DNA of 64,000 bases from Lamellibrachia satsuma. Lineage: Eukaryota > Annelida > Polychaeta > Sabellida > Siboglinidae. Positions within the stretch are counted from its first letter, which is position 1; every line of letters begins with the position of its first letter. Under the pieces are notes generated by a model that did no database searches, had not been told where the DNA came from, and saw only the letters and a program-made list of their open reading frames with translations. Shown one piece after another: positions 9,336-22,165 of the stretch. The stretch is from contig BSQZ01000074.1 in the NCBI GenBank assembly GCA_033239005.1, positions 649,001 to 713,000 of the forward strand, in the 5' to 3' direction. The position numbers and the translations under genes are program-made.

Positions 9336-12300
9336 GTATTCTAGCTATGTACTGAGGGTGTAGTGGTTATGTATTCCAGTTATGTTCTGAGGGTGCAGCG
9401 ACCATGTATTTCGAGCCATGTCCTGGGTGAGCAGTAACTGTCTATTCTAATCGTGTACTGGAGATGTAGTGACAATGCATTATAGCTATGTACTGGAGAT
9501 ACTGTGAATATCTTGTATTTTAGCTGTGTACAGAGTGTGTAGTGAATATATTTTATATTCTAGATGTGTCATGAAGGTGCACTGGCCATGCATTCTAGCA
9601 GTAACTGTGTATTCTATTTGTCTACTGGAGTTGTAGTGACTATATCTTACAGCTGTGTGCTGGAATTACAGCAGCGACCATGTATTCGAGCTGTGTCCTG
9701 GGTGAGCAGTAACTGTCTATTCTAATCGTGTACTGGAGTTGTAGTGACAACGCATTATAGCTATGTACTGGAGATACTGTGAATATTTTGTATTTTTTAG
9801 CTGTGTACAGAGTGTGTAGTGAATATATATTCTAGGTGTGTACTGTGGGTACAGTTACTATGTATTCTAGAAATGTACCTTGTGTACAGTGACTATGTAT
9901 TCTATATGTGTACTGTGGATCCAGTGACTATGAATTGTAGCTTTGTACTGTGTACTTTCGGTACAGTGACTATGTATTATAGTTGAGTACTGTGCGTACA
10001 TTAACTATGTATTCTAGCCGTGTACTGTGGGTACAGTGACTATGTATGTTAGCTGAGTACTGTGGGTACAGTGACTATGTATTCTAGCCCTGTACTGTGG
10101 GTACAGTGACTATGTATGTTAGGTGAGTATTGTGGGTACAGTGATTATGAATTGTAGCTGTGCACTGTGGGTACAGTGATTATGTTTTCTAGCTGTGTTC
10201 TCTGGTTACAGTGACTATGTATTCTAGTTGTGTACTCTGGGCACAATGTATTATAGCTGTGTACTCTTTGTACAGTGACTAAGTATTATAGCTGTGTACT
10301 CTGGATACAGTGACTAAGTATTCTACCTGTGTAATGTGGGTACAGTGACTATGTACTGTAGCAGAGTACTGTGGGTACAGTGACTATGTACTTTAGCTGT
10401 GTACTGTGGTTACATTGATTATGTATTCTAGCTGTGAACTGTGGTTATTGTGATTATGTAATCTAGCTGACTACTGGGGGAACAGTGACTATGTAATCTA
10501 GCCGAGTACTATGGGTACAGGTCTATGTACTCTAGCTGTGTACTCTTCGTACAGTGACTAAGTATTCTATTTAACTGTGTACTGTGTGTACAGTGAATAT
10601 ACATTCTAGCTGTGTACTGTGGGTTGAGTGACTATGTATTTCAGTTTTGTACTGTGGGTACAGTGTCTATGAATTGTAGCTGTATACTGTGGGTACAGTG
10701 ACTATGCATTATTGCTGTGTATTGTGGGTACAATGACTATGTTTTCTAGTTGTGTACTTTGTGTACAGTAAATATGTATTTTGGCTGCATGCTGTAGGTA
10801 CAGTAATTATGTATTCTAGTTGTGTACTCTGGGTATAGTGACTTTATATTCTAGCTGTGTACTGTGGGTAGAGTGACTGTGTATTCTAGCTCTGTACAGT
10901 GGATAGAGTGACTACGAATTGTAGCTGAGTTATATGTAATGTGGGTATAGTGACTATGAATTCTAGCTGTGTATTGTTGGTGCAGTGAATATATATTCTA
11001 ACAATATACTGTAGATACAGTGGCTATGTACTGTAGCTGTGTACTGTGCATACATTGAATATATGTATTAAAGCTGTGTTATGTGGGTACAGTGACTATG
11101 TATTCTAGCTGTGCACTGTGGGTACAGTGTCTATGTATTCTAGCTGTGTACTGTGTGTACAGTGACTATGTACTGTAGCTGAGTACTGTGGGTAGAGTAA
11201 CTATGTATTCTAGCAGTGTATTATGGGTACAGTGAATTTATATTCTATATGTGCACTGTGGGTAAAGTGACTATGTAATCTAGCTGTGTACTGTAGGTAC
11301 AGTGACTATGTATTCTAGCTGTGTACTGTGTGTACAGTGACTATGTACTGTAGCTGTGTACTGTGGGTAGAGTAACTATGTATTCTAGCAGTGTATTATG
11401 GGTACAGTGAATTTGTATTCTATATGTGCACTGTGGGTAAAGTGACTATGTAATCTAGCTGTGTACTGTGGGTACAGTGACTGTCTATTCTAGTTGTGTA
11501 CTCTGGGTACAGTATGTATATATGTATATATGTATTCTAGCTGCATACAGTGGGTACAGTGACTACGTATTCTAGTAGTGTACTTTGGGTAAAGTGACTA
11601 TGTAATTTAGCTATGTACTCTGGATACAGTGACTATGTATTCTATCTGTGTACTGTGGGTACAGTTTATATGTATTCTAGCTGTGTACTGTGGGACAGTG
11701 ACTGTGTATTCTAGCTCTGGGTACAGTGACTAAGTACTTTAGCTGTGTACTGTGGTTACATTGATTATGTATTCTAGCTGTGAACTGTGGTTATTGTGAT
11801 TATGCAATCTAGTTGACTACTGTGGGAACAGTGAATATGTATTCTAGCCGTGTACTATGGGTACAGGTCTATGTACTCTAGCTGTGTACTCTTCGTACAG
11901 TGACTAAGTATTATATTTAACTGTGTACTGTGTGTACAGTGAATATACATTCTAGCTGTGTACTGTGGGTTGAGTGACTATGTATTTCAGTTTTGTACTG
12001 TGGGTACAGTGTCTATGAATTGTAGCTGTATACTGTGGGTACAGTGACTATGCATTCTTGCTGTGTATTGTGGGTACAATGACTATGTTTTCTAGTTGTG
12101 TACTTTTTGTACAGTAAATATGTATTCTAGCTGCATTCTGTAGGTACAGTGACTATGTATTCTAGTTGTGTACTCTGGGAATAGTGACTATATATTCTAG
12201 CTGTGTACTGTGGGTACAGTGACTGTGTATTCTAGCTCTGTACTGTGGATACAGTGACTACGAATTGTAGCTGAGTTCTATGTAATGTGGGTATAGTGAC

Positions 12301-12858
12301 TATGAATTCTAGTTGTGTATTGTTGGTGCAGTGAATATATATTCTATCAATGTACTGTAGATAAAGTGGCTATGTACTGTAGCTGTGTACTGTGCATACA
12401 GTGAATATATGTATTAAAGCTGTGTTATGTGGGTACAGTGACTATGTATTCTAGCTGTGCACTGTGGGTACAGTGTCTATGTATTCTAGCTGTGTACTGT
12501 GTGTACAGTGACTATGTACTGTAGCTGAGTACTGTGGGTAGAGTAACTATGTATTGTAGCAGTGTATTATGGGTACAGTGAATTTATATTCTATATGTGC
12601 ACTGTGGTTAAAGTGACTATGTAATCTAGCTGTGTACTGTGGGTACAGTGACTATGTATTCTAGCTGTGTACTGTGTGTACAGTGACTATGTACTGTAGC
12701 TGTGTACTGTCGGTAGAGTAACTATGTATTTTAGCAGTGTACTATGGGTACAGTGAATTTATATTCTATATGTGCACTGTGGATAAAGCGACTATGTAAT
12801 CTAGCTGTGTACTGTGGGTACAGTGACTGTCTATTCTAGTTGTGTACTCTGGGTATAG

Positions 12859-12907
<49 letters not shown>

Positions 12908-15900
12908 TAGCTGCATACAGTGGGTACAGTGACTACGTATTCTAGTTGTGTACTTTGGGTAAAGTGACTATGTAATTTAGCTATGTACTCTGGATACAGT
13001 GACTATGTATTCTATCTGTGTACTGTGGGTACAGTGTATATGTATTCTAGCTGTGTACTGTGGGACAGTGACTATGTATTCTAGCTCTGTACTGTGGGTA
13101 CAGTGAATATATATATATATATTCTAGTTGTGTACTGTGGGTATAGTGACTACCTATTCTAGCTGTGTGCTGTGGGTACAGTGACTATGTATTATAGTTG
13201 AGTACTGTGGGTACAGTTACTATGTATTCTAGATGTGTACTGTGGGTAGAGTAGCATTGTATTCTAGGTGTATACTGAGGGTACAGTTAATATGTATTCT
13301 AGACATGTACATTGTGTACAGTGACTATGTATTCTATATGTGTACTGTGGATCCAGTGACTATGAATTGTAGCTTTGTACTGAGGGTACAGAGGGTACAG
13401 TTAATATGTATTCTAGACATGTACCTTGTGTACAGTGACTATGTATTATATATGTGTACTGTGGACCCAGTGACTATGAATTGTAGCTTTGTACTGTGTA
13501 CTTTCGGTACAGTGACTATGTATTATAGTTGAGTACTGTGGGTACAGTTACTATGTATACTAGCTGTGTACTGTGGGTAAAGTTACTATGTATTCTAGAC
13601 ATGTAACTTGTGTACAGTGACTATGTATTCTATATGTGTACTGTGGATCCAGTGACTATGAATTGTAGCTTTGTACTGTGTACTTTCGGTACAGTGACTA
13701 TGTATTATAGTTGAGTACTGTGGGTACAGTTACTATGTATTCTAGCTGTGTACTGTGGATACAGTTACTATGTATTCTAGACATGTACTTTGTGTACAGT
13801 GACTATGTATTCTATATGTGTACTGTGGATCCAGTGACTATGAATTGTAGCTTTGTACTGTGTACTTTCGGTACAGTGACTATGTATTATAGTTGAGTAC
13901 TGTGCGTACATTAACTATGTATTCTAGCCGTGTACTGTGGGTACAGTGACTATGTATGTTAGCTGAGTACTGTGGGTACAGTGACTATGTATTATAGCCC
14001 TGTACTGTTGGTACTGTGTACTTTCGGTACAGTGACTATGTATTATAGTTGAGTACTGTGGGTACAGTTACTGTGTATTATAGCTGTGTACTGTGGGTAC
14101 AGTTACTATGTATTCTAGACATGTACCTTGTGTACAGTGACTATGTATTCTATATGTGTACTGTGGATCCAGTGACTATAAATTGTAGCTTTGTACTGTG
14201 TACTTTCGGTACAGTGACTATGTATTATAGTTGAGTACTGTGCGTACATTAACTAAGTATTCTAGCCATGTACTGTGGGTACAGTGACTATGTATGTTAG
14301 CTGAGTACTGTGGGTACAGTGACTATGTATTCTAGCCCTGTACTGTTGGTACAGTGACTATGTATGTTAGGTTGAGTATTGTGGGTACAGTGATTATGAC
14401 TTGTAGCTGTGCACTGTGGGTACAGTGATTATATTTTCTAGCTGTGTTCTCTGGTTACAGTGACTATGTATTCTAGTTGTGTACTCTGGGTACAGTGACT
14501 ATATATTCTAGCTCTGTATTGTGGGTAAAGTGACTATGTTTTCTAGCTGTGTGCTGTGGGTACAGTGACTATGTATTCTATCTGTGTACTGTGGGTACAG
14601 TGTATATGTATTCTAGCTGTGTACTGTGGGACAGTGACTATGTATTCTAGCTCTGGGTACAGTGACTATGTACTTTAGCTGTGTACTGTGGTTACATTGA
14701 TTATGTATTCTAGCTGTGAACTGTGGTTATTGTGATTATGTAATCTAGCTGACTACTGTGGGAACAGTGACTATGTATTCTAGCCATGTACTATGGGTAC
14801 AGGTGTATGTACTCTAGCTGTGTACGCTTCGTACAGTGACTAAGTATTATATTTAACTGTGTACTGTGTGTACAGTGAATATACATTCTAGCTGTGTACT
14901 GTTGTTTGAGTGACTATGTATTTCAGTTTTGTACTGTGGGTACAGTGTCTATGAATTGTAGCTGTATACTGTGGGTACAGTGACTATGCATTATTGCTGT
15001 GTATTGTGGGTACAATGACTATGTTTTCTAGTTGTGTACTTTGTGTACAGTAAATATGTATTCTAGCTGCATGCTGTATGTACAGTGACTATGTATTCTA
15101 GTTGTGTACTCTGGGTATAGTGACTATATATTCTAGCTGTGTACTGTGGGTACAATGACTGTGTATTCTAGCTCTGTACTGTGGATACAGTGACTACGAA
15201 TTGTAGCTGAGTTCTATGTAATGTGGGTATAGTGACTATGAATTCTAGCTGTGTATTGTTGGTGCAGTTATTATATATTATATCAATGTACTGTAGATAC
15301 AGTGGCTATGTACTGTAGCTGTGTACTATGCATACAGTGAATATATGTATTAAAGCTGTGTTATGTGGGTACAGTGACTATGTATTCTAGCTGTGCTCTG
15401 TGGGTACAGTGTCTATGTATTCTAGCTGTGTACAGTGTGTACAGTGAATATGTACTGTAGCTGAGTACTGTGGGTAGAGTAAATATGTATTCTAGCAGTG
15501 TATTATGGGTACAGTGAATTTATATTCTATATGTGCACTGTGGGTAAAGTGACTATGTAATCTAGCTGTGTACTGTGGGTACAGTGACTATGTATTCTAG
15601 CTGTGTATTGTGTGTACAGTGACTATGTACTGTAGCTGTGTACTGTCGGTAGAGTATCTATGTATTCTAGCAGTGTATTATTGGTACAGTGAATTTATAT
15701 TCTATATGTGCACTGTGGGTAAAGTGACTATGTAATGTAGCTGTGTACTGTGGGTACAGTGACTGTCTATTCTAGTTGTGTACTCTGGGTACAGTATGTA
15801 TATATATATATGTATTCTAGCTGCATACAGTGGGAACAGTGACTACGTATTCTGGTTGTGTACTTTGGGTAAAGTGACTATGTAATTTAGCTATGTCCTC

Positions 15901-16016
15901 TGGATACAGTGACTATGTATTCTATCTGTGTACTGTGGGTACAGTGTATATGTATTCTAGCTGTGTACTGTGGGACAGTGACTATGTATTCTAGCTCTGT
16001 ACTGTGGGTACAGTGA

Positions 16017-16072
<56 letters not shown>

Positions 16073-18165
16073 TAGTTGTGTACTGTTGGTATAGTGACTA
16101 CCTATTCTAGCTGTGTGCTGTGGGTACAGTGACTATGTATTATAGTTGAGTAATTTGGGTACAGTTAGTATGTATTCTAGATGTGTACTGTGGATACATT
16201 AACATTGTATTCTAGGTGTATACTGAGGGTACAGTTACTATGTATTCTAGACATGTACCTTGTGTACAGTGACTATGTATTCTATATGTGTACTGTGGAT
16301 CCAGTGACTATGAATTGTAGCTTTGTACTGTGTACTTTCGTTACAGTGACTATGTATTATAGTTGAGTACTGTGGGTACAGTTACTATGTATACTAGCTG
16401 TGTACTGTGGGTGCAGTTACTATGTATTCTAGACATGTACCTTGTGTACAGTGACTATGTATTCTATATGTGTACTGTGGATCCAGTGACTATGAATTGT
16501 AGCTTTGTACTGTATACTTTCGGTACAGTGTCTATGTATTATAGTTGAGTGTATTATAGCCGTGTACTGTGGGTACAGTGACTATGTATGTTAGCTGAGT
16601 ACTGTGGTTACAGTGACTATGTATTCTAGCCCTGTACTGTGGGTACTGTGTACTTTCGGTACAGTGACAATGTATTATAGTTGAGTACTGTGGGTACAGT
16701 TACTATGTATTCTAGCTGTGTACTGTGGGTACAGTTACTATGTATTCTAGACATGTACCTTGTGTGCAGTGACTATGTATTCTATATGTGTAATGTGGAT
16801 CCAGTGACTATGAATTGTAGCTTTGTACTGTGTACTTTCGGTACAGTGACTATGTATTATAGTTGAGTACTGTGCGTACAGTAACTATGTATTCTAGCCG
16901 TGTATTGTGGGTACAGTGACTATGTATGTTAGCTGAGTACTGTGGGTACAGTGACTATGTATTCTAGCCCTGTACTGTGGGTACTGTGTACTTTCGGTAC
17001 AGTGACTATGTATTATAGTTGAGTACTGTGGGTACAGTTACTATGTATTCTAGCTGTGTACTGTGGGTACAGTTACTATGTATTCTAGACATGTACCTTG
17101 TGTACAGTGACTATGTATTCTATATGTGTACTGTGGATCCAGTGACTATGAATTGTAGCTTTGTACTGTGTACTTTCGGTACAGTGACTATGTATTATAG
17201 TTGAGTACTGTGCGTACATTAACTATGTATTCTAGCCGTGTACTGTGGGTACAGTGACTATGTATGTTAGCTGAGTACTGTGGGTACAGTGACTATGTAT
17301 TCTAGCCCTGTACTGTGGTACAGTGACTATGTATGTTAGGTGAGTATTGTGGGAACAGTGATTATGAATTGTAGCTGTGCACTGTGGGTACAGTGATTAT
17401 GTTTTCTAGCTGTGTTCTCTGGTTACAGTGACTATGTATTCTAGTTGTGTACTCTGGGTACAGTGACTATATATTCTAGCTCTGTATTGTGGGTAAAGTG
17501 ACTATGTTTTCTAGCTGTGTACTGTGGGTACAGTGAATATGTACTGTAGCTGTGTACTGTGGGTACAATAACTATATATTCTAGCTGTGTACTGTGGGTA
17601 CAGTGACTTTATATTCTAGTTGTGCACTATTGTACAGTGACTATGTATTCTAACCGTGTACTGTGAGTATAGTGACTAAATATTCTAGCTGTGTACTGTG
17701 GGTACAGAGAATATGTATTCTAGCTGTGTACTGCACGTACAGTGAATATGTATTCTAGTTGTGTACTGAGGGACAGTGACTATGTATTATAGCTCTGTAC
17801 TGTGGGTACAATGAATATGTATTCAATTTGTGTACTGTGGGTATAGTGACTACGTATTGTAGCTGTGTGCTGTGGGTACAGTGACTATGTATTATAGTTG
17901 AGTACTGTGGGTACAGTTACTATGTATTCTAACTGTGTACTTTGGGTTCAGTAATATTGTATACTAGGTGTGCACTGTGGGTACAGTGACTATGTATGCT
18001 AGCTGAGTAATGTGGGTACAGTGACTATGAATTGTAGTGGTGTACTGTGGGTACAGTGACTATTATTATGTATTCTACATGTGTACTGTGGGTACAGTGG
18101 CTATGTATTCTAGTTGTTTACTGTGGGTACAGTGAATATGTATTTTAACTGTGTACTGTGTATTC
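9336..18165 (+). repeat. 35-bp satellite, main block (about 8.8 kb)
   Basis: About 250 units near GTGTACTGTGGGTACAGTGA + CTATGTATTCTAGCT. Each unit has a small dyad, ACTGT-GGGT-ACAGT. Higher-order structure is visible. A variant group with CTTTCGGTACAGTGAC recurs every 338 bases (13373, 13711, 14049; also 16681, 17019). A longer block containing GAACTGTGGTTATTGTGATT recurs at about 10432, 11780 and 14717. (TA)n tracts at 12863-12905 and 16018-16070 occupy the same place in two long repeats. The 61-residue ORFs inside are by-products of the 338-bp period. Confidence 0.97.
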
Positions 18166-18307
18166 TACACGCATAAAAATTAGACAGATAGCTGTAGTGT
18201 GCACTATAGTCGCACTAGTGACGGCTATCGTTCGACTGACGATACGATATATCAACACGTATTTCCACGACGTGAATATCATTTGCAGAGTGCTGTTGAC
18301 GGTGTAA
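18166..18307. other. Satellite right flank
   Basis: Unique-looking sequence between the satellite and the 206-bp tandem duplication. The short ORF 18199-18408 runs through here into the duplication and has no recognisable domain. Confidence 0.5.
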
Positions 18308-18725
18308 CAATATTGACATGTAACGAAAATATGCGTATGGCAAGAGACTTTAGAGTCCTCTGTCTAACGTTTGTGGACGATATTGTGTCATTATTTTCAA
18401 ATATTTAATAAAATGTCCTTGTACTCTTATTCAATAGGAGAATTATGGGTAAATTGTAGGAATTATGGGTAAACTGTAGGAGGTATGGGTAAAGTGTAAG
18501 AGCGCCCTATTTAACAATATTGACATATAACGAAAATATGCGTATGGCAAGAGACTTTAGAGTCCTCTGTCTAACGTTTGTGGACGATATTGTGTCATTA
18601 TTTTCAAAAACAAAAAAATTTAATAAAATGTCCTTGTACTCTTATTCAATAGGAGAATTATGGGTAAATTGTTGGAATTATGGGTAAACTGTAGGAGTTA
18701 TGGATAAAGTGTAAGAGCGCATTAT
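18308..18725 (+). repeat. 206-bp tandem duplication
   Basis: 18308-18513 and 18514-18725 share ACGAAAATATGCGTATGGCA, the AGAGTCCTCTGTCTAACG stretch, and a run of short repeats (AATTATGGGTAAACTGTAGG, 3 per copy). A partial third start follows at about 18728. Copy 2 has an inserted CAAAAACAAAAAAA stretch. Confidence 0.9.
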
Positions 18726-18860
18726 TTTTTAATATTTACATATAAAGAAAATATAGTACGATATCGTGTTTTGTTAGTTTTTCGTCTCCTCGTTAGGTCC
18801 TTTGATCTCAGTTATTAATGACCCTGTTAATGATAATGGCAAGAGACTTCAGAGGAGGAG

Positions 18861-19010
18861 GATGACTGTGCACCGCGCGATAACAAGCCAACTACGCAAT
18901 AACAGTCTGACTCAACGAGCAACGTGTCAAGAGATGATTGTGCACCGCACAAGCCAACTACGTAATAACAGTCGACTATAAAAGGCAGGCGAGTGTTGGA
19001 CAGGACATTC
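18861..19010 (+). promoter_or_regulatory. TATA-box promoter-like region with upstream direct repeat
   Basis: Two copies of a 40-47 bp word (18861-18907 and 18933-18973: GTGCACCGC..., AAGCCAACTACG, AATAACAGTC) abut TATAAAAG at 18977-18984. Duplicated upstream elements next to a TATA box are typical of LTR U3 regions or strong pol II promoters. No ORF follows, so it may be a solo LTR. Its ends were not found. Confidence 0.4.
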
Positions 19011-19778
19011 ACAATTTGTTCTACGGTACACACGTATTTTATTGAATACAACAAAGCGGCAGCAGTACAAACGAGGCGATCATACAAGCGTGTTTGAATG
19101 AATATTATCTTGCAGAAATGCGTAGTTCTCCGAAATTATTAGTAGAAATTAATGCATCATTATAGTTGGTATTAGTTGAAATTAATGCATCATTAAATTA
19201 ATGTATTCTGTTAAAATTAGTTGAAATTATTAGTTAAAAATCAGTTGAAATTAATGTATTCTATAATTTTAGTTGAAATTACTGTTTCGTCATGCGATGA
19301 ATGTATTCTTTTCTATTAAATTCATTTTGCTTTGTATCGTTAATACCTGTCTGTTGTTCGTATCCGCAAAACACCGGGTTCGGGTCATTCCACACAAGGC
19401 CGTAAATGTTCCCCGCACAGCTGTCTAGCGTCAGTTCATAGAGTCCTGTGGGTGTCGAATTACAACATCGTACGCACTACGCAGTTTTATCACACGGTCC
19501 GATTTGCTTTGTTTTCGCACACGGTTCGATTTGATTTAACTATACCGTAGTCCAAACGCATTCACGAGATCCGAATTCTCTGCCAGTGCGACCTATTTCC
19601 TACAAGATTCGTCGCGCACACACACTCGCTGCATAGCGGTCTACTCATAAAAAACACCCAGTTCATAGTCCAGTTTCGACTAGCTATCATTTGTTTACCA
19701 CATCGGTACAAATATAGAATAGCATCGCACTGCGTCGACTCAAATATAGGGTAGCGTGAGTAAAAACGCTCCGATCTC
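19011..19778. other. Non-coding stretch with short repeats
   Basis: 19140-19270 repeats TTAGTTGAAATTAATGCATC four times. 19490-19535 has a tandem CACACGGTCCGATTTG / CACACGGTTCGATTTG pair. No ORF of note. Confidence 0.6.
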
Positions 19779-20125
19779 TCTTAGAGGTCCGGAGACCCTT
19801 CCTTCGGTCCTCGTCCAGTCGCTAGGAGGCGCTACAGTCGTCTTAGAGGTCCGGAGACCCTTCCTTCGGTCCATCTCGAGTCGCTAGGAGGCGCTACAGT
19901 CGCTAGGAGGCGTTCCTTACCCAGAAGGCTGCGCGCGCAACCGGAAGCGGAAGTGAATCGTGCGTACGACCGCCTGACCTTCCTTCGGTCCGCCTCGAGT
20001 CGCTAGGAGGCGCTACACTCGCCTTAGAGGTCCGGAGACCCTTCCTTCGGTCCTCGTCCAGTCGCTAGGAGGCGCTCCTTACCCAGAAGGCTGCGCGCGC
20101 AACCGGAAACGGAAGTGTCTCCGCC
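19779..20125 (+). repeat. CpG-rich minisatellite with ETS-like sites
   Basis: Repeats of TTAGAGGTCCGGAGACCCTT + CCTTCGGTCC + GTCGCTAGGAGGCGCTAC (three to four, unequal spacing), and two copies of TTACCCAGAAGGCTGCGCGC followed by CCGGAAGCGGAAGTG (19941-19955) or CCGGAAACGGAAGTG (20103-20117). These match the ETS core (C/A)GGAAGT; a third, CCGGAAGTG, is at 20400. GC content is far above the flanks, as in a small CpG-island promoter. No transcript could be attached. Confidence 0.6.
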
Positions 20126-21029
20126 TCAATGACTATTGAAAACTAAGTCTCTGCTACTGCTTGTGGGTAAAGTGACTATGCTTGTTGTCATAACTTGAAC
20201 ACCTGCTGCGTATGTAATGCGACATTGTTGCAACAGTGTCTAATATAGCATCAAACGTGCGCATCTTGCGTGTCTACTGGCTCGAAAATGTACAAAATGT
20301 AGGACTATCTACTCATCAGAAAGAAAAACAGCAAATCAATGAGTGCAAGGCATTCTAGAAGATTCTAAGACTTTTCAGTCATTCCAAAAGGTTCTACAAC
20401 CGGAAGTGGCGTGAAATGGAACGTATGTAGTTTAGAAGCGTTAACACGTAACTAAAAGTGATACTTACTCTGCTTAAAAGCGTTAACATCCAACTAAAAG
20501 TGATACTTACATTATTGTCGATGATGAAGGAAGGCGACTTTACGTCGGAACTGCTACTAGAAATGAGTGGATATTCATACTGCATAAACAACCCACCAAA
20601 ACAGTTGCTGGTGTCGTTGAACACCTGCTGCGTATATGTTGCAAAATTGGTGCAAACTTGTGAGTCCGAAATTGTTAGTAATGTTGTACCGTGCCGTGCC
20701 GTCTGTTTGTCATTGGTCTACGGGTAGCAATTTGGTGTCATTGCGTCATCTCTCAAAACATGCTTTCGTCATTCAATAGTGGTTACTATTTCATCTATAC
20801 ACAACTTCCTAACAATTAATTTGCCCTCGTATGTATGTATGTTTCTATTTTACTGATATATTTTGAGTTTGTGTAGCACACTGGTTAACTTTATAAAACC
20901 AGCCCTTTTTTTTCATGCTTTCATTGAAATAGGCCACGTAAGTTTCCGCTTTAAAAAGCTGGTTGTTGCATGCACAACAGGAAAAGTGCAAATTATGATA
21001 ACTTGGTTTTAACACAAACATTACTCATT
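20126..21029. other. Unassigned spacer with one short tandem duplication
   Basis: 20430-20510 holds two about 42-bp copies of AAGCGTTAACA...AACTAAAAGTGATACTTAC. Overlapping ORFs on both strands (20394-20727) have no recognisable domain. Otherwise nothing seen. Confidence 0.55.
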
Positions 21030-22165
21030 AAATAGTTCGGTTGCTAGGAATTAGTGGCGTTGTTTTCATAGATTATCCGCCAGGGGTACCATTAGTATGA
21101 AAACTGTCCACCAAATGGCGCTCTTGTAGAGTCATAATCCAACAGGTGGCGTACGCAAAATAATTCCGTTTTTAGGCATTAGGGTCGCTGTTTTCAGAAA
21201 ATGAGTTCATATACTATCCACCCGGTTACTAACTAGTATCAAAACTGTCCACGAACGGGTTCTCCAGTATTTCCGTCATCACACACCAGGTGTCGTACGC
21301 AAAATAGTTCGGTTGCTAGGCGGTAAGGACGCTATATCAAGACAATTATTTCATATAATACCCGCCAGGGGAACCAATACTTTCTAAATAGTCAACCAGG
21401 GGCGCTCCAGTAGTGCTGTCACCATCCGGTACGTGGTGCCTCCGTAGGAGGTCACGTAGCTCCGGGCACCAGCATCGAGCACCACATTAATTTTGACCTC
21501 TATACTGCTACCCTATTTCAATACTTCGCTGAGATTCTTTTCGAAATATTGTAAAAATCAGACCGATTACTTGTTCTGCTAACAAACGGATTCTGATATC
21601 GAACATGATAACCATATATACAGCCATAGATGATCATGTAATGTCGTTACAATCCACCAGGTAGCGTACGAAGACAAGTTCGATTAGTAAGTATTAGGAG
21701 CGCTGATTTCCGAAAAATTAGTTCATATACTATCTGCCCGGGGTGCCACTAGTATTAATAGTGTCCACCAAGGGGCGCTCTAATAGCGCCGTCATTGTAC
21801 ACCAGATGGACTACGCAAACTTGTTCGGTTACTATGCTGTAGGGGCGCTGTTTTACCCAAATTTGCTCCAGTAGTGCTGTATGTATGCACCAGGTGGCGT
21901 AGGTAAAATAGTTCGGTTACTAGGCGCGTTGATTTGCGAAACAAATTAATATACTATACGCCAGGGGTGCCACTAGGGCCAACGCTGTCCACCAAAGGGC
22001 GCCCAGTAGTGTCACTATCCGCTAAGTGGCGTCACCGTGGGAGGTCAGATGGCTCCGGGCACCAGCACCACATCCATCGCATTTATTTTGACCTGTGTAC
22101 TACTACCATATTTCATTACTTTGAGATTGTTTTAGAATTATTGTCAACATCACACCGATATATAA
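21030..22165 (+). repeat. Nested tandem repeat carrying about a dozen CTCF-like motifs
   Basis: A 90-145 bp unit (starts TAGTTCGGTTGCTAGG, ends CACCAGGTGGCGTACGCAAA) is repeated six times. Three units plus a 150-200 bp tail (GGAGGTCA..GTAGCTCCGGGCACCAGCA) form a higher-order unit present twice (about 21030-21600 and 21650-22165). Motifs resembling CCASYAGRKGGCRS with one or two mismatches lie at 21108-21121, 21139-21152, 21393-21406, 21654-21667, 21765-21778, 21887-21900 and 21989-22002. Weaker CCGCCAGGGG forms are at 21077, 21362 and 21958. Confidence 0.8.

Noticed and set aside
13233..17204. Series of 61-codon ORFs with near-identical sequence
   Set aside because: Produced by the 338-bp higher-order period of the satellite; no start or splice context, and monomers vary at all codon positions.
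8093..18165. CRISPR array
   Set aside because: Repeats are contiguous 35-bp monomers without unique spacers, in eukaryotic DNA.
19370..19395. Possible B box GGTTCGGGTCATTCC
   Set aside because: Only nine of eleven positions match and there is no A box at a suitable distance upstream.
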